A stretch of 29,601 nucleotides of DNA. Origin: an uncultured Panacagrimonas sp. (GTDB lineage: Bacteria > Pseudomonadota > Gammaproteobacteria > Nevskiales > Nevskiaceae). The notes below the pieces were generated by a model, which was given only the letters and a program-made list of their open reading frames with translations, did no database searches and had not been told where the DNA came from. Positions within the stretch are counted from its first letter, which is position 1. The number at the start of each line of letters is the position of its first letter. Below, piece by piece: positions 1 through 11,293 of the stretch. Where the stretch lies: contig CAMLNE010000006.1 in assembly GCA_946481265.1 (NCBI GenBank), positions 1 to 29,601 on the forward strand, read 5' to 3'. Position numbers and translations under genes: made by a program.

Positions 1-1104
1 GACACGTTCTTCGAGTCGAGCTGGTACTCGGCGCGCTTCACCTCGCCCGGCGCGCAGCAGCTCGTCGACGAGCGCGCCCACTACTGGCTGCCGGTGGACC
101 AGTACATCGGCGGCATCGAGCACGCGATCCTGCACCTGCTGTACTTCCGCTTCTTCCACAAGCTCATGCGCGACGAGGGCTTCGTGAAGGGCGACGAGCC
201 GGCCACCAACCTGCTGACGCAGGGCATGGTCGTGAAGGAGACCTACTACGTCGAGAAGGACGGCAAGCGGACCTGGATCAATCCCGCCGACGTGACCCTC
301 GAGCACGACGCCAAGGGCCATCCGCTGGCCGCGAAGCTCAGCGCCACCGGCGAGCCGGTGCAGATCGGCGGCGTCGAGAAGATGTCGAAATCGAAGAACA
401 ACGGCATCGACCCGCAGCTGCTGATCGACCGTTACGGCGCCGACACGCTGCGCCTGTTCGCCATGTTCGCCTCGCCCCCGGACGCCTCGCTGGAATGGAA
501 CGACGCCGGTGTGGAAGGCGCCGCGCGCTTCATGCGCCGGCTGTGGCGCGGCGTGCAGGCCCACGTCGCGCAGGGACCCGCGCCGGCACTCGATGTGTCC
601 GCGTTGAACTCCGCGCAGAAGACGCTGCGGGCTGCACTTCACGACACGATCGCCAAGGTCGCCGACGACTACGGCCGCCGCAAGCAGTACAACACCGCCA
701 TCGCCGCCGTGATGGAACTGATGAACACGGTCGCGAAATTCGAGGACGCCTCGGATGCGGGCCGCGCGGTGCTGCAGGAGGTTTGGGAGAGCGTGGTGCT
801 GATGCTCAACCCCATCGTGCCGCATGCCTGCCATGCGCTGTGGAACGCGCTCACCGGCCGCTCCGACGTGCTCGACGCGCGCTTCCCGGTCGCCGACGCG
901 GCGGCCCGCGTGAAAGACCACATCGCGCTGGTCGTGCAGGTCAACGGCAAGCTGCGCGGCCACATCGAGGTGGCACGCACCGCCACGCAGGAGCAGATCA
1001 TCGATACGGCGCTGGCCGACGAGAACGTGCGCCGTTTCATCGGCGAAGCGGTGCCGAAGAAGAAGATCGTGGTGCCGGGCAAGCTGGTGAACCTGGTCCT
1101 ATGA
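1..1104 (+). CDS. leuS: Leucyl-tRNA synthetase, C-terminal part (5' end outside window)
   Basis: Leucyl-tRNA synthetase charges tRNA-Leu with leucine in the cytoplasm. Only the last 367 residues are present; the reading frame is open from base 1, so the start and the HIGH motif lie upstream. The class I signature KMSKS is visible as [13 protein letters not shown] (near residue 127 of the fragment), followed by the typical [16 protein letters not shown] segment. The anticodon-binding helical domain and the small C-terminal domain ([14 protein letters not shown], ending [10 protein letters not shown]) are intact. The stop codon overlaps the lptE start in ATGA, so the two genes are translationally coupled. 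Assignment is secure. Confidence 0.97.
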   Translation, partial: DTFFESSWYSARFTSPGAQQLVDERAHYWLPVDQYIGGIEHAILHLLYFRFFHKLMRDEGFVKGDEPATNLLTQGMVVKETYYVEKDGKRTWINPADVTLEHDAKGHPLAAKLSATGEPVQIGGVEKMSKSKNNGIDPQLLIDRYGADTLRLFAMFASPPDASLEWNDAGVEGAARFMRRLWRGVQAHVAQGPAPALDVSALNSAQKTLRAALHDTIAKVADDYGRRKQYNTAIAAVMELMNTVAKFEDASDAGRAVLQEVWESVVLMLNPIVPHACHALWNALTGRSDVLDARFPVADAAARVKDHIALVVQVNGKLRGHIEVARTATQEQIIDTALADENVRRFIGEAVPKKKIVVPGKLVNLVL

Positions 1105-1724
1105 AGGCGCTTACGCGGACGTTCGCGCTCGGGCTGACCGTCCTGCTCGCGGCCTGCGGCTTCCACGCAGCCGGCAGCCGTCCGCTGCCCGAGCCGCTCA
1201 AGCGCGTCCGCATCGACATGGTGCAGCCCTATCGCGTCTCCGAGCCGCCGGTGGTGGCCGCGCTGAGGGACCGACTGACCCGGCGCGGCGCCGAGGTGGT
1301 GCAGAAGGGCGGCGACGGCGTGACCGTGATCCGCCTGTCCGATCTGCGCGAGTCGCGCGAGGTGCTGTCGGTGGGATCGGACGGAAAGGCGCTGGAGTAC
1401 GAGTTGATCCTGCGCGTGCGCTACGAGGTTCGGCAGGACCAGTACGTGTGGATCCCGCCCTCGCAGATGGAAGCGCGTCGCGACTACTCGTTCAACGCCG
1501 AACAGGTGCTGCCCAAGGAGCAGGAGGCCGAGCGCCTGCGCGAGTTCATCGAGAACGAGATGGCCGAGATGCTGTTGCTCAGGATCGAGGCGGCGACGGC
1601 AAAGGCCAGGGTGGAAGTTCCGGTCGCGCCACCAGCTGCTGCGCCAGCAGCTGCGCCGGATGCCGCACCGGCGCCCGTGCCATCGCAACCGCTTCCGGCG
1701 CCTGCGCCCACGCCCGGCGGCTGA
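1101..1724 (+). CDS. lptE: LPS-assembly lipoprotein LptE
   Basis: LptE is the outer-membrane lipoprotein that plugs the LptD barrel and helps insert lipopolysaccharide into the outer leaflet. The 207-residue product has a lipoprotein signal with lipobox LLAAC (Cys19), followed by [19 protein letters not shown], typical of the family (formerly RlpB). The start is the ATG overlapping the leuS stop (ATGA), and leuS-lptE order is common in Gammaproteobacteria. From about residue 170 the protein becomes a low-complexity Pro/Ala tail, which is unlike the compact family fold. The last 48 codons lie antisense to the 3' end of the glcF-like gene. No holA follows, although that is the frequent third gene of this cluster. 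Confidence 0.9.
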   Translation: MKALTRTFALGLTVLLAACGFHAAGSRPLPEPLKRVRIDMVQPYRVSEPPVVAALRDRLTRRGAEVVQKGGDGVTVIRLSDLRESREVLSVGSDGKALEYELILRVRYEVRQDQYVWIPPSQMEARRDYSFNAEQVLPKEQEAERLREFIENEMAEMLLLRIEAATAKARVEVPVAPPAAAPAAAPDAAPAPVPSQPLPAPAPTPGG

Positions 1725-2898
1725 GACCCGCGGCGATGTGCAGCGAGCAACCGATGTTGCCGCTGAGCACCAGGTCCGGCGCGAGTCTCTGCACTGAGGC
1801 CAGCTTCGCTTCGAGCAGCCGGTCGGCCTGGTCGGGCTGGGTGATGAACTGGCTGCCGGCCGCGCCGCAGCATCCGGCGCCGGCGTCCAGGTCGACCAGT
1901 TCGAGCTGCGGGATCCGCCGCAGCAGCGCACGCAGCGAGGCGTCCGACTTCATGGTGCTGGCCGCCGTGCACGGCGTGTGCAGCGCGGCGCGCAACGGCA
2001 GCGGCGCGAACTGCAGATGCCCGGCGCGCGGCAGCAGCCAGTCGCTGAATTCCATCACGCGTGCGGCGAAGGCCGCGCCGCCAGTGGGCGCCAGGTCGGC
2101 GTAGTCGCGCAGGGTCGCGGCGCAGCCGCTGGTCAGCGTGGCAATGCGTGGCTGCCCGGCGAAGGCCACCAGGTTGCGCCGGGCACAATCCCGCGCCACG
2201 TCGGGCAGGCCGCCGTGCTGGTGCAAGGCGCCGCAGCAGCCCTGACCTGGCGCCGGCTGGACGACAAAGCCGGCCGCGCGCAGCAAGGTCTCCACCGCGA
2301 CGATCGCATCACGCTCGAACACATCGCTGGCACAGCCGCGAAACACCGCGATGGCGTCCGCCGTCGCCGCGGCGACGGCCGGGATCGCCGGCGGACGCGA
2401 CGCAGCCTCAGCGGCCGCCGGCAGCAGCGATTCGAGCCGGGCCAGGCGCCCCCGCCCAAGCAGGCGCAGGCGACGCAGCAAGGCCTGCAGGCCGCTGCCG
2501 CGATAGACGCACAGGGCGCCGCGCAGCAGCGCACGCCCGCCATCCGACGCCAGCAGAGCACCGAGCATGTGGGTCAGGCGCGTGCGCGCCGGACGTCGCT
2601 CGGCGAGCCGCGCGCGCCCGGCGTCGAGCAGTCGCGAGTAGGGCACGCGCGCAGGACAGACGTCGTCGCAGCGCCGGCATGACAGGCAGCCATCGAGGTG
2701 CGCCTCCATCCGCTCGCTGGCCTCGATCAGGCCACCGACCAGGCCCTGCACGAGCGCGATGCGCCCGCGCGGGGAATCACCCTCGTGCTGGTGCAGGCGA
2801 TAGGTCGGACAGTGTGGAAGGCACAGCCCGCACTTCACGCAGAGATCGGCGTCTGCCAGCAATGCGGAGGCCTGTGGCGGGTGGGGAGATCCGGACAT
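1579..2898 (-). CDS. glcF: Glycolate oxidase iron-sulfur subunit (GlcF-like)
   Basis: Predicted electron-transfer subunit of glycolate oxidase or a related 2-hydroxyacid dehydrogenase complex. The 439-residue product has two [4Fe-4S] ferredoxin motifs at the N-terminus, CVKCGLCLPHCP (Cys20-30) and CLSCRRCDDVCP (Cys70-80), and two CCG domains with GCCGALHQHGG and GCCGAAGS. The chosen start is the ATG giving MSGSPHPP, just before the divergent DUF481 gene; the frame stays open upstream but would run into that gene. It is slightly longer than E. coli GlcF (about 407 residues), partly through a short Pro-rich extension after [11 protein letters not shown]. The 3' end overlaps lptE by 146 bases in convergent orientation. 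No glcD or glcE lies nearby, so the FAD partner must be elsewhere. A generic Fe-S oxidoreductase is the alternative. Confidence 0.78.
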   Translation of the reverse strand: MSGSPHPPQASALLADADLCVKCGLCLPHCPTYRLHQHEGDSPRGRIALVQGLVGGLIEASERMEAHLDGCLSCRRCDDVCPARVPYSRLLDAGRARLAERRPARTRLTHMLGALLASDGGRALLRGALCVYRGSGLQALLRRLRLLGRGRLARLESLLPAAAEAASRPPAIPAVAAATADAIAVFRGCASDVFERDAIVAVETLLRAAGFVVQPAPGQGCCGALHQHGGLPDVARDCARRNLVAFAGQPRIATLTSGCAATLRDYADLAPTGGAAFAARVMEFSDWLLPRAGHLQFAPLPLRAALHTPCTAASTMKSDASLRALLRRIPQLELVDLDAGAGCCGAAGSQFITQPDQADRLLEAKLASVQRLAPDLVLSGNIGCSLHIAAGLSRRAWAQAPEAVAMARAPVRHPAQLLAQQLVARPELPPWPLPSPPRS

Positions 2899-2931
2899 GG
2901 CGACTATCATCGCGGATTCCATTGCGCGGAT

Positions 2932-2937
2932 AAGGAG
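2932..2937 (+). promoter_or_regulatory. Ribosome binding site AAGGAG deciding the DUF481 start
   Basis: AAGGAG lies 4 bases before the ATG at 2942 and 7 bases before the ATG at 2945. The frame is open further upstream (ATG at 2897), but that start has no ribosome binding site and would spoil the signal peptide. The spacing favours 2945. Confidence 0.65.
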
Positions 2938-2944
2938 AAAGATG

Positions 2945-3652
2945 ATGCTGCGATGTACCGCCGGGGCCGCGATGCTCCTGCTCGTGCCGGCCCTCGCCCA
3001 TGGCAGCTGGAAAGGCGAGGCCGGTGCCGGCCTGCTGACCACCAGCGGCAACTCGGAGACCGAGTCGTTCAACGGAAAGCTGCTGCTTGACGTCCAGCAG
3101 GGCGCCTGGAAGAACAGCTTCAGTGCCAGCGCGATCAACACCGGTGACGAGGAAGGACGCAGCGCCGAGCGCTATACCGTGGCCGACGAGCTGGAATACC
3201 TGCTCACCGAGCGCGATTACCTGTTCGGTGCGATCGACTGGGAAAAGGACCTGTTCGGCGGCTTTCGCGAGCGCATGGCCGAGACCGCTGGCTATGGCCG
3301 GCACATCCTGCTGGGGCCGGTGCACACCCTGGACGCGGCGATCGGCGCCGGTGCGCGCCAGACCGAGGAACAGGACACCGGCGACAGGCAGAAGGAGGCC
3401 GTCGGCCGCGTTGGCGGCAAGTACGGCTGGACGATCTCGCAGACCAGTTCCTTCAGCCAGACCGTGAAGGTCGAATACGGCAAGGACAACACCTTCACCG
3501 AGGCGGTCAGCGAGCTGAAGCTGTCGATCATCGGCAACCTGTTTGCCTCACTGTCGTTCACGGCGCGCAACAATTCCGACGTGTCCGAGGACTCCAAGTC
3601 GACCGACACCTTCACCGCCATCAATATCTCCTACTCCTTCGGCAACACCTGA
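2945..3652 (+). CDS. DUF481-type outer-membrane beta-barrel protein
   Basis: Predicted outer-membrane protein of the DUF481/YdiY type, whose precise role is unknown. The 235-residue product starts with a Sec signal peptide ([20 protein letters not shown], likely cut before SWKGEAG). The mature part has the family hallmarks: an N-terminal [23 protein letters not shown] strand-turn-strand segment, alternating hydrophobic and polar strands, and a C-terminal NISYSFGNT that resembles a terminal barrel strand recognised by the BAM machinery. It is divergent from the glcF-like gene with only about 45 bases between the starts, so promoters must overlap coding sequence. An inverted repeat (CTTGCGG at 3661-3667, CCGCAAG at 3711-3717) follows the stop but lacks a clear T run. 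Confidence 0.82.
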   Translation: MLRCTAGAAMLLLVPALAHGSWKGEAGAGLLTTSGNSETESFNGKLLLDVQQGAWKNSFSASAINTGDEEGRSAERYTVADELEYLLTERDYLFGAIDWEKDLFGGFRERMAETAGYGRHILLGPVHTLDAAIGAGARQTEEQDTGDRQKEAVGRVGGKYGWTISQTSSFSQTVKVEYGKDNTFTEAVSELKLSIIGNLFASLSFTARNNSDVSEDSKSTDTFTAINISYSFGNT

Positions 3653-3757
3653 AGGCCGGGCTTGCGGTTCGGCGGTACCCGATCAGAATAGATCCGCGGC
3701 GCCGGTCGAGCCGCAAGAGGTCCGATGTCCGGCACGTTGCGCAAGGCGCACAGGTCC

Positions 3758-4099
3758 ATGAGCTACTACGAGCACCATCTGTTCTTCTGCAACAACCAGC
3801 GTCCACCGGGTGCGCGGACCTGCTGCAACGACAAGGGCGCCACGATGGCGCGCGATCACGCGAAGGCGCGCATCGCCCAGTTGCGACTCAACGCCCCGGG
3901 GAAGGCACGGGTCAACCAGGCCGGCTGCATGGAACGCTGCGAAGAGGGCCCCTGCCTGGCCATCTATCCGCAGGGCGTCTGGTACACCTACCGCGACAAG
4001 GCGGACATCGACGAGATCATCGAGCGCCACGTGGTGGGCGGCGAGATCGTCGAACGGCTGCGCCTGCCGGACGCGCCGCCACACAAGGAAAATCCATGA
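3758..4099 (+). CDS. Thioredoxin-like [2Fe-2S] ferredoxin
   Basis: Small (113 residues) thioredoxin-fold [2Fe-2S] protein; in this family the fold is kept but the cluster replaces the redox disulfide. Visible features are the N-terminal [13 protein letters not shown] motif (Cys11), a CC pair (Cys22-23) and [11 protein letters not shown] (Cys57, Cys61, Cys66), which supply the cluster ligands, followed by [20 protein letters not shown], characteristic of the family. I chose the ATG at 3758 because homologues usually start MSYY or similar; an in-frame ATG at 3725 with AAGAGG 4 bases upstream is the alternative. Its stop overlaps the def start (ATGA), so the two genes form an operon. The physiological electron partner is unknown. 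Confidence 0.85.
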   Translation: MSYYEHHLFFCNNQRPPGARTCCNDKGATMARDHAKARIAQLRLNAPGKARVNQAGCMERCEEGPCLAIYPQGVWYTYRDKADIDEIIERHVVGGEIVERLRLPDAPPHKENP

Positions 4100-4629
4100 T
4101 CCGCGAGGTGCTGCGCATGGGCGATGCGCGCCTGCTGCGCCGCTCCCGGGAGGTGGACCGCTTCGATACGCCGGACCTGCACACCCTGATCCGCGACATG
4201 TTCGACACCATGCGCGCGCACGACGGCGCGGGCCTGGCTGCACCGCAGATCGGCGTCGACCTGCGCGTGGTGATCTTCGGCTTCGCGTCCAGCCCACGTT
4301 ATCCCGAAGCACCGCCGGTGCCGGAGACCGTGCTGATCAATCCGCTGTTGACCCCGCTGTCGGCCACCATGGAAGACGGCTGGGAGGGGTGCCTGTCGGT
4401 CCCCGGACTGCGCGGCGTGGTGCCGCGCCACCAGCAGCTGCGCTATGTCGGCATGGATGCGCACGGCCGGCCGATCGACCGCAGCGTCGAGGGTTTCCAT
4501 GCCCGCGTGGTGCAGCACGAGTGCGATCACCTGGATGGCGTGCTCTACCCGATGCGCATCAGGGATTTCTCCCGCTTCGGATTCCACGACGTGCTGTTTC
4601 CCGGCCAAGCCGAGCAGGATGAGGGTTGA
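4096..4629 (+). CDS. def: Peptide deformylase
   Basis: Removes the formyl group from the N-terminal methionine of nascent proteins; a metalloenzyme acting at the ribosome exit. The 177-residue product has all three family motifs: [10 protein letters not shown] (residues about 45-54), EGCLS (Glu97-Gly98-Cys99, the Cys being a metal ligand) and HECDHLDG (His141, catalytic Glu142, His145). Length is usual. The start ATG overlaps the stop of the [2Fe-2S] protein gene. It is not next to fmt, its common partner, so this may be one of two deformylases in the genome, as is common; that last point is inference. Confidence 0.95.
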   Translation: MIREVLRMGDARLLRRSREVDRFDTPDLHTLIRDMFDTMRAHDGAGLAAPQIGVDLRVVIFGFASSPRYPEAPPVPETVLINPLLTPLSATMEDGWEGCLSVPGLRGVVPRHQQLRYVGMDAHGRPIDRSVEGFHARVVQHECDHLDGVLYPMRIRDFSRFGFHDVLFPGQAEQDEG

Positions 4630-4763
4630 GTCGGGGCGCAGCAGCGCCGGCGCGGGACAGGCAACGGGATGCAGGGCGAGGCGTGCAGGCGCTCGTGGCC
4701 TGTCCGGTGCGCATGCGCCTCACGCCCGGCAAGACCCCTGCGCCACATCTTCTGCGAGCCCGC

Positions 4764-6224
4764 TCAGAGCACCGGCGTGCGGATGTTGAGCGGCTCCTCC
4801 GGCGGCGGTGGCGGCGGCGGCTCCACTTCCTCCGGTGGCGACGGCGCCTGCGGTGGATCGCCGAACAGGTAGACCAGCATGTCGTAGTAGGTGCGCACAT
4901 TGCCCACATAGGTCTCGGCCTCGTGGCCGCGCGCATAGCCGTGCCGCGTCTGCTGGTACCAGCGCGGCTGCGTCAGCCGCGGCAGGCGCGCACGCACGTC
5001 CACCCAGCGCGAGGAATCGCCGCCGTCCCGCCGGGTCAGCTCGCGCACGTCGAGCAGGTGCCCGTAACCCATGTTGTAGGCCGCCAGCGCCAGCCAGGTG
5101 CGATCGGGATCCTTGACGTCCGGCGGAATCAGGTCGATCAGGCGCCGGATGTAGCGCGCGCCGCCGAGAATGCTCTGCGCCGGGTCCTCGCGGTCGGCCA
5201 CGTCGAGAAACTGCGCCGTCTGCAGGGTGAGCTGCATGATGCCGCGCACCCCCGTGGGGCTGACCGCCGACGAATCCCAGTGCGACTCCTGGTAGCCGAT
5301 CGCCGCCAGCAGGCGCCAGTCCATGCCGTACTTCTTGCCCGCCTTCTCGAACAGCGCGCGGTACTTGGGCAGTCGCGTCTCCACGTGCGTGGCCAGCGCC
5401 ACCGCACCCAGGTAGTCGACCTGTTCGACGTGCCCGAAGTAGCGATCGCGCAATCGCGCCAGTTCCGGCTCGCTCATGCCCGCAAGGTAATGCTGCGCGA
5501 TGTTGTACAGGCTGCTGTCCGTGCCATGGGCAAAGGCCCAGGCCACGTCCTGGCGCTCCGCCACGTCGAAGGCCACGCGCAGCTGCGGGTAGTAGCGCTG
5601 GTTGATGGCAATCACGTCCGAAGCCGCGATCGTGTAGTCGATCTCGCCGTTGGCCACCTTGAGCAGCAGTTCCTCGGTCTCGGCCTGCGCGGTCTCGGTC
5701 CACTTGAGGTCCGGCGTCCAGCGCCGCATGTTCGCCAGGTGTTCGGCCGCCGCGCTGTGCTCGGCCACGACCAGCCCCTCGCCGATATCGGCCGGGCTCG
5801 CCGGCCGCTGGCCGCCCATGCGATAGACCAGCTGAGGCACCACCGTCAGCACCGGCCGGGTGAAACGCACCGCGCGGCTGCGCAGCGGCGTCACCGAGAT
5901 GCCGGCGGCGGCAAGGTGGGCGCGGCCGGACGACACCGCGTCCAGGCTGTCCGCCGGACTGGCGACGATCACCAGCTCGAGCTCCACGCCCAGCTGCCGG
6001 GCCAGGCCCAGCGCCAGTTCGTACTCGAAGCCGGTCGGCCCGGCCGGCCCCTCGTAATACGTCGTCGGGCTGTTGATGGTGGCCACGCGCAGGCTGCCCA
6101 GCTCGCGCACCTGCTCGATCGCGGTCACCCGCGGCGAGCAGGTCGAGAGCGTCACGAGCGTAGCGGCGAGCAGGACGAGCGCGGCCAACCGCAGCCACGG
6201 GATCCTCGCGACAAGTTCTCGCAT
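4764..6224 (-). CDS. mltF: Membrane-bound lytic murein transglycosylase F
   Basis: MltF cleaves the glycan strands of peptidoglycan with formation of 1,6-anhydro-MurNAc and acts at the inner face of the outer membrane. The 486-residue product has an N-terminal hydrophobic signal with a possible lipobox (LSTC, Cys29), an amino-acid-binding (SBP_bac_3) regulatory domain (about residues 45-265, with LRVATINSPTTYYEGPAGPTGFEYELA), and an SLT catalytic domain with YQESHWDSSAVSPTGVRGIM. Glu313 in this motif matches the catalytic Glu of the family almost exactly in position. The C-terminal 40 residues are Pro/Glu-rich (PPEEVEPPPPPPPEE). It is convergent with def and divergent from the tRNA-Ser gene, 71 bases away. 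Confidence 0.94.
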   Translation of the reverse strand: MRELVARIPWLRLAALVLLAATLVTLSTCSPRVTAIEQVRELGSLRVATINSPTTYYEGPAGPTGFEYELALGLARQLGVELELVIVASPADSLDAVSSGRAHLAAAGISVTPLRSRAVRFTRPVLTVVPQLVYRMGGQRPASPADIGEGLVVAEHSAAAEHLANMRRWTPDLKWTETAQAETEELLLKVANGEIDYTIAASDVIAINQRYYPQLRVAFDVAERQDVAWAFAHGTDSSLYNIAQHYLAGMSEPELARLRDRYFGHVEQVDYLGAVALATHVETRLPKYRALFEKAGKKYGMDWRLLAAIGYQESHWDSSAVSPTGVRGIMQLTLQTAQFLDVADREDPAQSILGGARYIRRLIDLIPPDVKDPDRTWLALAAYNMGYGHLLDVRELTRRDGGDSSRWVDVRARLPRLTQPRWYQQTRHGYARGHEAETYVGNVRTYYDMLVYLFGDPPQAPSPPEEVEPPPPPPPEEPLNIRTPVL

Positions 6225-6295
6225 CCTCTAGAATGCCGGCCGGCTCATGACTGGCAGACGCTAGCATAGCCGCCGAGCGAACGACCTCGGGCCGC

Positions 6296-6385
6296 GGAGA
6301 GGTGGCAGAGTGGTTGAATGTACCTGACTCGAAATCAGGCGTACGTGCAAACGTACCGGGGGTTCGAATCCCTCCCTCTCCGCCA
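6296..6385 (+). tRNA. tRNA-Ser (anticodon CGA)
   Basis: Class II tRNA with CCA encoded. The acceptor stem GGAGAGG (6296-6302) pairs with CCTCTCC (6375-6381), the discriminator is G, and CCA is at 6383-6385. The anticodon stem CCTGA/TCAGG encloses CTCGAAA, giving CGA, which reads the serine codon UCG. The long variable arm (GTACGT-GCAA-ACGTAC) is typical of tRNA-Ser, and the T arm carries GTTCGAATC. A run of seven T directly after CCA (6387-6393) probably ends transcription. Confidence 0.97.
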
Positions 6386-6779
6386 CTTTTTTCTTGCCTC
6401 TGTGCCGGAACGGACCGGGATCCCGCATCACCAGCGCATTGCCCGACCTGCGACCCGTGTCCGGACGCGGTTGCGGAAAGAAGCCTGGAATCCCGACCTG
6501 CTGATCAGGTGCAATCGGAACCGGCGACGTTCGATGAGCGCAATGAACGACGAAAACCCGAAGGCGCAAAGCCGCGAGCGCCACCGCAGGTCGATCGGCA
6601 AACACGCGCATCCGTAGTGAGACGTCGGTGGACGCGCTTGCTTCGCAGGCTTCCAGGTGGGTCGTGCGCGAACGCAATTTCGCGTGCAAGTGGAAGCGGT
6701 CTTTCAACCGGACCGTGCAGTCGTCGGAGCAGGACCTGCCGCGGCGTTCAGTCTCCCTTCATCCGGCCCGTCCTAGTCT
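6386..6779. other. Intergenic stretch between tRNA-Ser and the putative sRNA
   Basis: I find no convincing gene in these roughly 390 bases. Open frames here have no ribosome binding site and no family-like sequence, and the one on the minus strand ends as an antisense reading of the tRNA. The stretch holds the T run after the tRNA at its left end. Close to its right end lies a weak -10-like TAGTCT (6774-6779), correctly placed for an RNA starting at about 6786, but I see no good -35. Confidence 0.6.
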
Positions 6780-6785
6780 GGGGCC

Positions 6786-6876
6786 GTCGGTTGGAAGTCC
6801 CGCCTCCCTCGGGATTCCCCCACGATTAGCCCCTGATCGTCCAGCCGACTCAGCCCCCTCCCCAGGGGGCTTTTTT
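6786..6876 (+). ncRNA. Putative small RNA with C-rich loops, sX13-like
   Basis: The segment folds into a compact structure readable directly from the bases. A 10-pair closing stem joins GTCGGTTGGA (6786-6795) to TCCAGCCGAC (6840-6849), with one G-U pair. Inside it are two hairpins: AGTCCCG/CGGGATT (6796-6802 with 6810-6816, loop CCTCCCT) and CGATTA/TGATCG (6823-6828 with 6834-6839, loop GCCCC). An intrinsic terminator follows at once, with loop TCCCCA. Exposed C-rich loops that can pair with G-rich ribosome binding sites are the hallmark of sX13, a regulatory RNA described in Xanthomonas, and of the anti-Shine-Dalgarno RNAs of Rhizobiales. The match to sX13 is by architecture only; I could not align it. 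An attenuator leader for the small ORF at 7057 is the main alternative. Confidence 0.6.
6852..6876 (+). terminator. Strong intrinsic terminator
   Basis: AGCCCCC (6852-6858) pairs perfectly with GGGGGCT (6865-6871) around the loop TCCCCA and is followed by TTTTTT (6871-6876). It works on the plus strand only, because no T run follows the hairpin on the other strand. No annotated protein gene ends just before it, which supports a separate RNA gene upstream. Confidence 0.85.
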
Positions 6877-7044
6877 CATGGTTCCCCTGCTGCAACGGAA
6901 CCCCCGATCGAACGATCGCCACGCTCGCTGCTGTCCGCATTCGCTGCCGTCATGGGACAGACGGCGCGGTCCCTTTCACCGATTGCCTCGGGATCGGCTG
7001 CATGGACGGGAATGCGGCTTGCGCCGTGACCGATGGCCGCGATG

Positions 7045-7050
7045 AGGAGA
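7045..7050 (+). promoter_or_regulatory. Ribosome binding site AGGAGA for the small ORF at 7057
   Basis: AGGAGA with a 6-base spacer precedes the ATG at 7057. This is the main reason to prefer that start over the in-frame ATG at 7033, and to consider the ORF at all. Confidence 0.5.
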
Positions 7051-7056
7051 CAAGCG

Positions 7057-7440
7057 ATGTCGAGAAACCACCCGGAGCGCGGCAACCCGCGGCTGCTCCT
7101 GCGTCTGCATGCCGCGGAGCATGCTGATGCGCGAAGAAAACGCGGGCAGGACAGGGCGCGCGTGCGTATCGAACGGATCGACGCATGTCCCCTCCCCCGC
7201 GTCCGGCTCGCCGACCGCCTCATCCGCTGGCTGCGCCGCTCCGCCAATCGCCACCTCGCCAGCAGGCAGTCCCTGGTCAGGCTGCGCCGGCGCCTGGCAC
7301 TGATCGATCGCGTCCGCGGCCTGCTGAACCTGGGCCGGACCCGGCGCTCCAGCCGGAAACGCGCGACGCTCGATACTCAGCGTGTGCGCGTCGCCGCTAC
7401 CGGATCCGCTCCAGACGGCGGCGATCGACGACGACGTTGA
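7057..7440 (+). CDS. Hypothetical small Arg-rich protein
   Basis: I do not recognise this 127-residue product. It is very basic, with about a quarter Arg and few acidic residues, and has no signal peptide or membrane segment. The central part (LADRLIRWLRRSANRHLASR to LLNLGRTRRS) could form amphipathic helices. Evidence for coding is an AGGAGA ribosome binding site at ideal spacing, and a stretch at 7201-7350 where nearly all third codon positions are G or C while second positions are much poorer in GC, as in the real genes here. The last 30 codons lose that bias. It sits between the putative sRNA terminator and the histidine kinase operon. A chance ORF is a real alternative, as is a longer opposite-strand frame (6976-7593) that starts with GTG and lacks a ribosome binding site. 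Confidence 0.38.
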   Translation: MSRNHPERGNPRLLLRLHAAEHADARRKRGQDRARVRIERIDACPLPRVRLADRLIRWLRRSANRHLASRQSLVRLRRRLALIDRVRGLLNLGRTRRSSRKRATLDTQRVRVAATGSAPDGGDRRRR

Positions 7441-7828
7441 ACGGACATCGGTCTGCTCCATTGCGGTGCCAGCGCACACTGCATCGTGCGGGCGCGGCGG
7501 CGCCCCGATCGCCTTGCAGCTCGGACCGGCCATCGATGCACCGATCACGCCCGAGGCCAGGACGCGGTGCTGAATCCCGGCAGCAATCGGCACGGATAGG
7601 CCCGCGTCGTCCGGGCAAAACGCCCGAAATCGAGCTCAAAAATGCAATTTGCCGCGTTGCGAGCGGTGTCGCGACAGGCGACTATCCCGCGGGCAGGCAC
7701 CGGCCGGGACCTCGCAGGTCCATGTGAATCCCACGCGCGGAGCGAATCCGTGCGACGCGAACTGGCAGGCACCGGATCGCGATCACCGTGTCCGCGCCGA
7801 TCAGAGCAAACAGAAGACGTCCGGACCC
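7441..7828. other. Upstream region of the histidine kinase operon
   Basis: No confident gene in about 390 bases. An AT-rich patch at 7626-7651, unusual for this GC-rich DNA, is the most likely place for the operon promoter, but I cannot name -35/-10 boxes. The kinase reading frame stays open leftwards to a TTG at 7649, so the true start could lie within this region. Confidence 0.45.

Positions 7829-11277
<3,449 letters not shown>

Positions 11278-11293
<16 letters not shown>

Noticed and set aside
4626..6269. 547-residue plus-strand ORF opposite mltF
   Set aside because: Arg/His-rich shadow frame of a GC-rich gene. The mltF frame has complete family motifs, including the catalytic Glu.
6261..6707. 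Minus-strand ORF of 148 residues ending in a FEPPVRL-LISSQVHSTTLPPL type sequence
   Set aside because: This is the well-known spurious translation of the antisense strand of a tRNA-Ser gene (bases 6296-6385). It should not be annotated as a protein.
6786..6876. Metabolite riboswitch
   Set aside because: The fold with a terminator would suit one, but I recognise no known aptamer core, and the next possible ORF starts 180 bases later. The C-rich loops fit a trans-acting RNA better. Not fully excluded.
6976..7593. 205-residue minus-strand ORF opposite the small Arg-rich ORF
   Set aside because: Starts with GTG and has no ribosome binding site. The plus frame at 7057 has a better start and stronger third-position GC bias. 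Neither is certain.
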